Source of the DNA: Glycine soja
Lineage: Eukaryota > Streptophyta > Magnoliopsida > Fabales > Fabaceae
Reading direction: 5' to 3'
DNA length: 64,000 nucleotides
Assembly (NCBI RefSeq): GCF_004193775.1
Contig: NC_041005.1
Span: 12,712,501 to 12,776,500, forward strand
The position numbers and the translations under genes are program-made. This document shows positions 59,601-64,000 of the stretch, in pieces; the first letter of the stretch is position 1; each line of letters begins with the position of its first letter. Under the pieces are notes generated by a model. That model saw only the letters and a list, made by a program, of their open reading frames with translations, was not told the origin of the DNA and searched no databases.

Positions 59601-61829
59601 GTGTTATATTGTTGAAGTTTGTTTGAAGTAGGAGACTCCATTGTTAGGGCTTAGGCCAGTGTTAGTGTAAACATAGTGTACCATTGGATTTTCATACTGA
59701 ATCAGTGAGAACTGAATGTTGGTTGGACATTTTTCAAATATTTATATAGATGCTGCCATGCAATATTTGTCAAACTAACTGCTGGTTCCTATTGGTCCAA
59801 TGTACATGTTCAAAATCAGGATAAAATAATATATATTTATTATTAGTAGGAAACTAGGATTTGTAGGAAAGTAGAACCGATTTTGAGGAAATAAAATACC
59901 CTCTCATTATTAGTATTTATTGTAATGATCATTATATAATGGAGCATCCGCTGTGTACTCTAACACACGGTTTTCAGTCCATTATACCTCTGTTTTCTCC
60001 TATTTTAACAGTACAAACTAAGTGATACATATGAAATATGAACAAAAGAATCTTTGGATCTTATTCAAAGATAAAGTGTTTTGATTGATCTAATTTGGTT
60101 GCTCAGAAGGATAATATACCTCCTAAATGTACTTCACTTTTTTTTAATCAATTAATTATTCTTTTACTAACATTAAAAAGTGGTTGTTCTTGTTCCTTTA
60201 CTATTGTTTTTATTTTTTGTCCTTGTGCTTGGGTTATGCCCATATTTTTTCTCTTTAGACTTGAATATATTACATGCCATTGAGGAGATTATTCCCTTAT
60301 TAATCAAAAATCTCTTTTGGGGGTTATATGAAGGTTCCTAAATGAGCAAGTGGCTGCCAAGCAGCAGTTAGACAGTTCAAGGGGTGTGTATGTCTTCTCA
60401 GATTTAAATCCTTATGTTGGCCATCCAAATCCGTTAAAAGAAGGTCAAGATCTATTCAGAAAAGGACTTTTAAGTGAAGCAGTTCTAGCATTGGAAGCTG
60501 AAGTCCTAAAAAACCCTGAGAATGCTGAAGGGTGGAGACTGCTTGGAATAGCACATGCAGAGAATGATGATGATCAACAGGTTAGGTTATGCCTTATTGA
60601 TGATAAGCCCCCCTATTTGTGTAGTTTGCAATGACATTATTGTGTAGCTGCAATTTGCTGGAACCATACAAAATATTCTACTGAACAAACAATTCTATTT
60701 ATCTATCTGTTTGTATTTGTATGTCAACGGTCTATGGCAGATATGGTATTTCTGTTCAATGAATTATGCTATTCGAATTTGTTTCTTTGCAGAAACCATC
60801 AAATGATGGTTCTGGATATATAGTATACAGTTTATGCTTCGAATTTCATTTGGAAAAAATTGGTTCACTGAATGGTATATTTGTATATGCCATTTCATAT
60901 ATACGAATAATAATATAAAATGGGTATTTTTATAACATAAGTGGTAAAGTGCATTTAGGTGTAATTAAATAGAAATCTTATTATTCTATGACCTATTTTT
61001 AACTGCTTTTCTGCCTCTAAGGCCTTGTTTTAATATAAATAAACTCGCTATCCAAATCCTCCATGTACATTTTATGCTGCCACTTCATGTAATTTTATAT
61101 TGACTATTTGGTAAAAAACTGACACTTTCTTCTTCCTTGTCCCTTATTACTATATAGTCTAAGTGTCAGTACTTATCTCAATTTAACCATGTTTTGCATT
61201 GATCCATCCATTGCTATGTATTTTTGAATGTTTACTTTAGAATTTAACTGATCTAAAACTTCTTAAACTTACACAGGCTATTGCAGCAATGATGCGTGCA
61301 CAAGAGGCTGACCCGACAAACCTGGAAGTGCTTCTTGCTCTTGGTGTTAGTCATACAAATGGTTAGTGATTGCTTTGATTCATTGCCTGGATGAAAGACA
61401 TAAATGATAATAGCAAATTAGCTTAAAGATCATTTCTTACTTAAAGCCTTGATGCTAGCTTGAATTAATTTCATTTTATGTTCCTACCCATATTTTTGGA
61501 GTTTTTCTTTGATGAAAATTGTAGAGTTTGGAGAGCTCTTTAAAGAAACTAATATACTTTTACTTGCTTTACTTTGTGTTTACCTGATTTGGAAAGATTC
61601 TTATACTCCAGTTTGTATATGTCTTCTGTTTTGCTGAATTTGTAAAGCATTGATGCAAATGACTTGTAAACATTGTATTCCTAGATATAAAATATTGAGT
61701 TATCTACTAATATTTGCAGAACTGGAGCAAACAGCTGCTCTGAAGTATCTATATGGATGGTTGCGCCATCACCCAAAATATGGAACACTTGCCCCGCCTG
61801 AGATGGCTGATTCTTTGTACTATGCCGAT
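45418..61829 (+). CDS. PEX5: PEX5, peroxisomal targeting signal 1 receptor (5' eleven exons; 3' end outside window)
   Basis: Exons: 45418-45537, 45627-45755, 45886-46015, 46569-46762, 47394-47645, 48929-49045, 53371-53538, 54066-54262, 60334-60580, 61277-61361, 61720-61829. All have GT/AG borders and join in one frame of 583 codons. The N-terminus MAMRDLVSGAAAC carries the conserved Cys (residue 13) used for ubiquitin-linked recycling. Nine W-x3-F/Y motifs, which dock the PEX14/PEX13 import complex, start at residues 239, 256, 269, 348, 362, 378, 396, 408 and 430. TPR repeats begin near residue 470 (NPLKEGQDLFRKGLLSEAV) and form the cargo-binding pocket for C-terminal SKL-type signals; the later TPRs lie past the window. 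PEX5 cycles between cytosol and peroxisome membrane, and in plants also helps PEX7 cargo. Known plant PEX5 is about 730 residues. No coding defect is seen. Confidence 0.95.
48040..48418 (+). mobile_element. 5'-truncated RTE-type LINE tail in PEX5 intron 5
   Basis: A frame of 111 codons (48060-48392) reads RMLRWMCGKTRQDKIRNETIRERVGVAPI, RLRWFGHVERRPVDS and GRGRPKKTIREVIKKDLE, ending HVADPT. This is the C-terminal end of RTE-type RT proteins. The AGTGGGATAAGGCGTTGTTG phrase and a (GTT)n tail follow, the usual RTE 3' end. It is in the sense direction. A 14-base phrase at 47977 recurs at 48026 just before it, but I cannot pair a target duplication. Confidence 0.85.
48929..49045 (+). CDS. PEX5: PEX5 exon 6
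   Basis: Residues 276-314, beginning SQLSSVDQMRGMNMPNF. The acceptor follows a long T tract (TTTTTTGCAG). It is followed by a 4325-bp intron that holds a LINE in the sense direction. Confidence 0.92.
49616..52676 (+). mobile_element. 5'-truncated L1-type LINE in PEX5 intron 6 (sense)
   Basis: It is flanked by ACTCTAAGTCACT at 49603-49615 and 52677-52689. It ends in a poly-A run and starts inside ORF2, after the endonuclease. A 3' hairpin with AGTACC and GGTACT arms lies at 52620-52634. The 5' junction carries a duplication of AACAAGTAGTCAAAG (49616 and 49638). Confidence 0.93.
49655..52540 (+). pseudogene. LINE ORF2 remnant: RT and C-terminal zinc-finger domain
   Basis: The frame runs from the truncated 5' end to TAG at 52538-52540, with a single in-frame TAG at 51395-51397, where the related LINE at 54897-58582 has Trp. 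RT motifs are [61 protein letters not shown] and catalytic YADD (about 50929). The zf-RVT region has DLCPFCHSQPETASHLFFNC and a Trp-rich end. The endonuclease and ORF1 are absent, so it could not retrotranspose alone. One point mutation in more than 900 codons suggests it is young. Confidence 0.93.
52690..53370 (+). other. Rest of PEX5 intron 6
   Basis: T-rich intron sequence without coding features. It ends in GGTATGCAG before exon 7. Confidence 0.7.
53371..54262 (+). CDS. PEX5: PEX5 exons 7-8: last six W-x3-F/Y motifs
   Basis: Exons 53371-53538 and 54066-54262 encode residues 315-436. Motifs are WATEY, WAGEF, WVNEF twice, WADEF and WAQAY. The donor of exon 8 is GA|GTAAGT. The codon split there is completed by the first base of exon 9, 6 kb downstream, giving GAG. 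Confidence 0.92.
54897..58582 (-). pseudogene. LINE ORF2: endonuclease, reverse transcriptase, zinc finger; one frameshift near the end
   Basis: ATG at 58580-58582. The frame is open for 1151 codons to 55127, and the last 77 codons lie in a second frame from 55130 to 54897. The endonuclease has all key phrases (NILSYNVRGLG, CLQETK, GDFNSI, SDHCPV). RT has [52 protein letters not shown] and YADD (near 56520). The zf-RVT end has STCPFCRIQQEDAAHLFFNC. The protein would nick target DNA and copy LINE RNA in place. All visible catalytic residues are intact; only the late frameshift and the shortened ORF1 argue against activity. Confidence 0.95.
58579..59256 (-). pseudogene. LINE ORF1, C-terminal part only
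   Basis: The frame is open from the truncated 5' end to TGA at 58579-58581. It overlaps the ORF2 start by four bases (ATGA). About 225 residues remain, Pro/Ser/Asn-rich with RVVGYGPVISGP near the start and a Glu/Asp-rich helix at the end. No RNA-binding domain or zinc knuckle remains, as the N-terminal part is missing. The assignment rests on position before ORF2 and on the plant L1 pattern. Confidence 0.75.
59268..59520 (+). pseudogene. Ty1/copia RT fragment fused to the LINE insertion
   Basis: It translates to TQSKYIRDLLQKTNMLEAKPI and, after a frame change, to the phrase around [26 protein letters not shown]. These match the end of copia RT, and closely the antisense copia at 63675-63876 ([41 protein letters not shown]). 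It ends exactly at the right copy of the LINE target duplication. A phrase AAATACATTCGAGA occurs on both sides of the LINE/copia junction (59249 and 59294). Confidence 0.85.
59537..60333 (+). other. Rest of PEX5 intron 8
   Basis: AT-rich. Together with about 54540-54670 it resembles copia LTR sequence (GACAGTTA-type phrases), but I cannot set LTR ends. It ends in ATATGAAG before exon 9. Confidence 0.5.
60334..61829 (+). CDS. PEX5: PEX5 exons 9-11: start of the TPR domain
   Basis: Exons 60334-60580, 61277-61361 and 61720-61829 encode residues 436-583. Helix pairs typical of TPR are visible: LFRKGLLSEAVLALEAEVLKNPENAEGW, AIAAMMRAQEADPTNLEVLLALGVSHTN and the start of the next (ELEQTAALKYLYGWLRHHPKY). 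The final exons, with the rest of the cargo pocket, must lie beyond 64000. Confidence 0.92.
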
Positions 61830-62716
61830 GTAAGTGGATTGATTACTCATAGTGGGAATCGTGTAAAGAATTATTAAATATAGTGGGGACAGTAAAAACC
61901 TCATGCACAACACGTTATAATTTTTAATCGACATACAAATGTATTTGAAAAGCCTTGTGGAGAGGTGTGCTGTCTTAGCAGTTGTTTTGGGTCTTTTGTG
62001 TAGACAATAATCCTAGTTCTGTCTCCTAAACTTTGCTCAATTTTGGGATTGACAATCTCGTGCTAGCAGGAAGAAGCAAAAAAATTGGGTTGGCGTTTTG
62101 CGGGCTTTGTGGGTTATTTGCACCATTACCAGGCAGGGTGCTGCGACCAGTGCTGTCGTAGGACAGCCTTAGTCTCATCCCGTTTGTTGCCACCGATCTT
62201 TCAATAATCCTCCATCTGTGTTCTCTACCTTCTACCATAGGGAATTAGGCTTGCACTTGCACATTCACAACAGTGGCGGCACCTAACCTAACACTTATCA
62301 AAGAAGTTGATGGTTCCTAGGGTTTCAAGGGAATTGGGCCAAACATTTTTCTCTATTTTCTCTTTCTGGTTTGATTTGTTGGGCCCCAATTTGATGATGT
62401 GATCCCAACTTAGCTTCTTTTTTATTGTTGTTTTTTTTAATGTAAAAATAACAAAAATATAATAAACTATAGAATAACAGGAATAAAAAATATTATGGTA
62501 TTAAAAATATAATAAACTATTTAAAGCATAATATATAGATTATAGAAAAAATATATCTGAATGTTGTGTGTTGTATATGTCCATACATGCATCTTATTTA
62601 TAATCACATATTAGGGTACAACAAAATCAGTCATAAATTCGTAAGAATGAATCAAATCCCTAAATTTTAGTGATTGCATCCCTGGTTTCTGGTGACAGCT
62701 ATTTCCATATTTAACA
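61830..62716 (+). other. PEX5 intron 11, 5' part
   Basis: Starts with GTAAGTGG. AT-rich; a less AT-rich part at 62030-62290 has no recognised feature. Confidence 0.6.
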
Positions 62717-62979
62717 TGTATTAAATATACTCTATCAGATTTCTAACAGAATCATAAAAGGAGATAAGAGAGATATTTTGAGAGAAAGAGAGAATCGATA
62801 ATGAGAAGTGTAAAGTGATATTAAGCCCTGAACTCTGTAATTCAGTTTGGTATATATATGCTAGAATAGTTAGTTATAACAACTAACTAACTACTCAAGT
62901 AGTAAACTAACCCCTAACTGACTCACTTAACTGAGAGTGCAGTTGAATACTGCAACTCTCTGTACATTACTCGAATACA
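62717..62979 (-). repeat. 3' LTR of the intronic copia element
   Basis: In minus sense TGTATTCGAG ... TTAATACA, 263 bp with 6-bp inverted ends TGTATT/AATACA. It follows the polypurine tract. The other LTR is outside the window; the possible left target copy is TAACA (62712-62716). Confidence 0.75.
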
Positions 62980-63001
62980 CCCCCCCCCCCCCCCCTCAAA
63001 C
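62980..63001 (-). other. Polypurine tract with a 16-base G run
   Basis: On the plus strand 16 C bases at 62980-62995 are followed by TCAAAC. In minus sense it is a G-rich tract directly at the LTR start. Confidence 0.8.
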
Positions 63002-64000
63002 TCAAGGTGGTTGAGACTTCGAAGAAGCCTCAATAACATTGAGTTTGGCCCTTAGAAAAGTGAATCTAGTTGGAGAAAGGGGCTTGGTAAGGGCATCTGC
63101 CCATTGATCAGGAGCAGGAACATGTTGAACTATGAGCTGCTTGGTCAGCACTTTCTCCTGAACAAAGAAAACATCAATTTTCATGTGCTTTGTTCTGGCA
63201 TGAAGAATTGGATTGTGGGCAATGGCAACAGAACTTTGGTTATCATAGAAGACAATAGGAGTGATGAAGGGGACTTGTAGTTCTGTCAATAATGTTTGAA
63301 TCCAAGAGATTTCTGCAGTAGTTTGAGCTAGGCTGCGATATTCCGCCTCTATACTGGATCTAGCAACAACTTGCTGCTTGTGGGACCACCATGATATTGG
63401 ATTGGGACCCAAGTAGATTGCTGTACCAGAAGTTGACCTTCTGTCATCAACATCAGATGCCCAATCTGCATCACATAGAGCTCTAATAGGATAGGACTGT
63501 CCCAAGGTAGCAGGCCTGAGATGAAGACCATGTAAAACCCTTTCAAATACCTTAAGATTCTCTTGACAGAAACCCAGTGAGATTCTAAGGGACTGGCCAT
63601 AAATTGGCAAACCTTGTTAACAGAATAGCTGATCTCAGGTCTGGTGATGGTTAGATATTGAAGAGCACCAACCACTTACCTGTACAGAGTAGGGTCAGAA
63701 AAAATATCTGAGCCAATTTTTTTGAGTTTACAACTGGATGCCATAGGAGATGATATGGATTGAGCCTCAGCCATATTAGTTTTCTGCAACTGATCTCTGA
63801 TATATTTGCTCTGAGTAAGTAAGAGAGATTTGTCCGATAGAGTTTTCCCCTCTATTCCAAGAAAATAATCCAGCAAACCAAGCTGTTTGAGGGAGAACTT
63901 AAATTAAGCTGAGAAGTGAGGTGCTGAATTAGAGAAACAAAACTTCCAGTAATTATTATATCATCCACATAGACAAGTAAACTGTGTGAGAATTAGTCTT
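63002..64000 (-). pseudogene. Copia RT end and RNase H
   Basis: RT: YVDD is readable at about 63966-63955 in minus sense, then shifted frames, then DYFLGIEGKTLSDKSLLLTQSKYIRD (63876-63676) with TAA at 63676-63678 and [32 protein letters not shown] (63675 on). RNase H is open from about 63570 to TGA at 63002: [55 protein letters not shown] and DALTKPLSPTRFTFLRAKL. The RNase H catalytic acidic residues are present. The frame changes between RT and RNase H make it inactive. Confidence 0.92.

Larger units (their letters stand above)
62717..64000 (-). mobile_element. Ty1/copia element in PEX5 intron 11 (antisense), cut by the window edge
   Basis: In minus sense the visible part is RT, RNase H, a G-run polypurine tract and a short 3' LTR. 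The 5' portion is beyond 64000. RT has a stop and frame changes, so it is inactive. Whether the PEX5 exons resume after it must be checked in the next window. Confidence 0.9.

Noticed and set aside
59610..60010. Possible small solo LTR (TGTTGAAG ... TTTTAACA) in PEX5 intron 8
   Set aside because: The ends look right, but the flanks TATAT and GTACA do not match and no second copy is visible.

Overview
The window is plant nuclear DNA. It has spliced genes with long introns, AT-rich intergenic sequence, and dense nested retrotransposons of Ty3/gypsy (Tat/Ogre), Ty1/copia (sirevirus) and plant L1/RTE LINE types. The repeat style (SIRE-like copia elements, gypsy LTRs with GCTAAGCG-type motifs) and the peroxin gene suggest a legume, most likely Glycine. 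That assignment is inference. There is one host gene; nearly everything else is transposon.

Layout. Positions 1-12512 are the 3' part of a Tat/Ogre-lineage Ty3 element (+): protease with a G-patch, a predicted 175-nt intron, RT, two RNase H domains, integrase, an extra 3' ORF behind its own leader intron, a 3' UTR with a 199-bp tandem repeat, and the 3' LTR. It sits inside the 5' LTR of a sirevirus-like copia element (12513-17997, +) that has gag and an extra ORF but no pol. Positions 18000-22525 are mostly unassigned, with one solo LTR at 19090-20526. Positions 22526-42670 are a degenerate non-autonomous LTR element (-). Inside it lies a complete but broken sirevirus (25548-37512, -, TSD GTAAG), and two solo gypsy LTRs (30792-33577, 39195-42217) sit in the sirevirus and in the host element. 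Positions 42671-44700 hold a decayed gypsy integrase split by a PIF/Harbinger-type MITE, and a 74-bp repeat split by a hAT-type MITE.

From 45418 to the window end lies PEX5, the peroxisomal import receptor (+). Eleven exons (583 codons) join in frame, and the last exons lie beyond the window. Its introns hold an RTE tail (intron 5), a sense L1-type LINE (intron 6), an antisense L1-type LINE fused to a copia fragment (intron 8), and an antisense copia element (intron 11). All splice sites bordering these insertions look intact, so the gene is probably functional.

The most unusual observations are: a tandem array of hairpins with a constant GGGTACA/GGGTATA loop and changing, mostly complementary stems in the transcribed part of a sirevirus LTR; one plant-specific ORF family carried 3' of pol or gag by both Ty3 and Ty1 elements, each time with its own gene-like leader; and a LINE-copia chimeric insertion inside a single target-site duplication.
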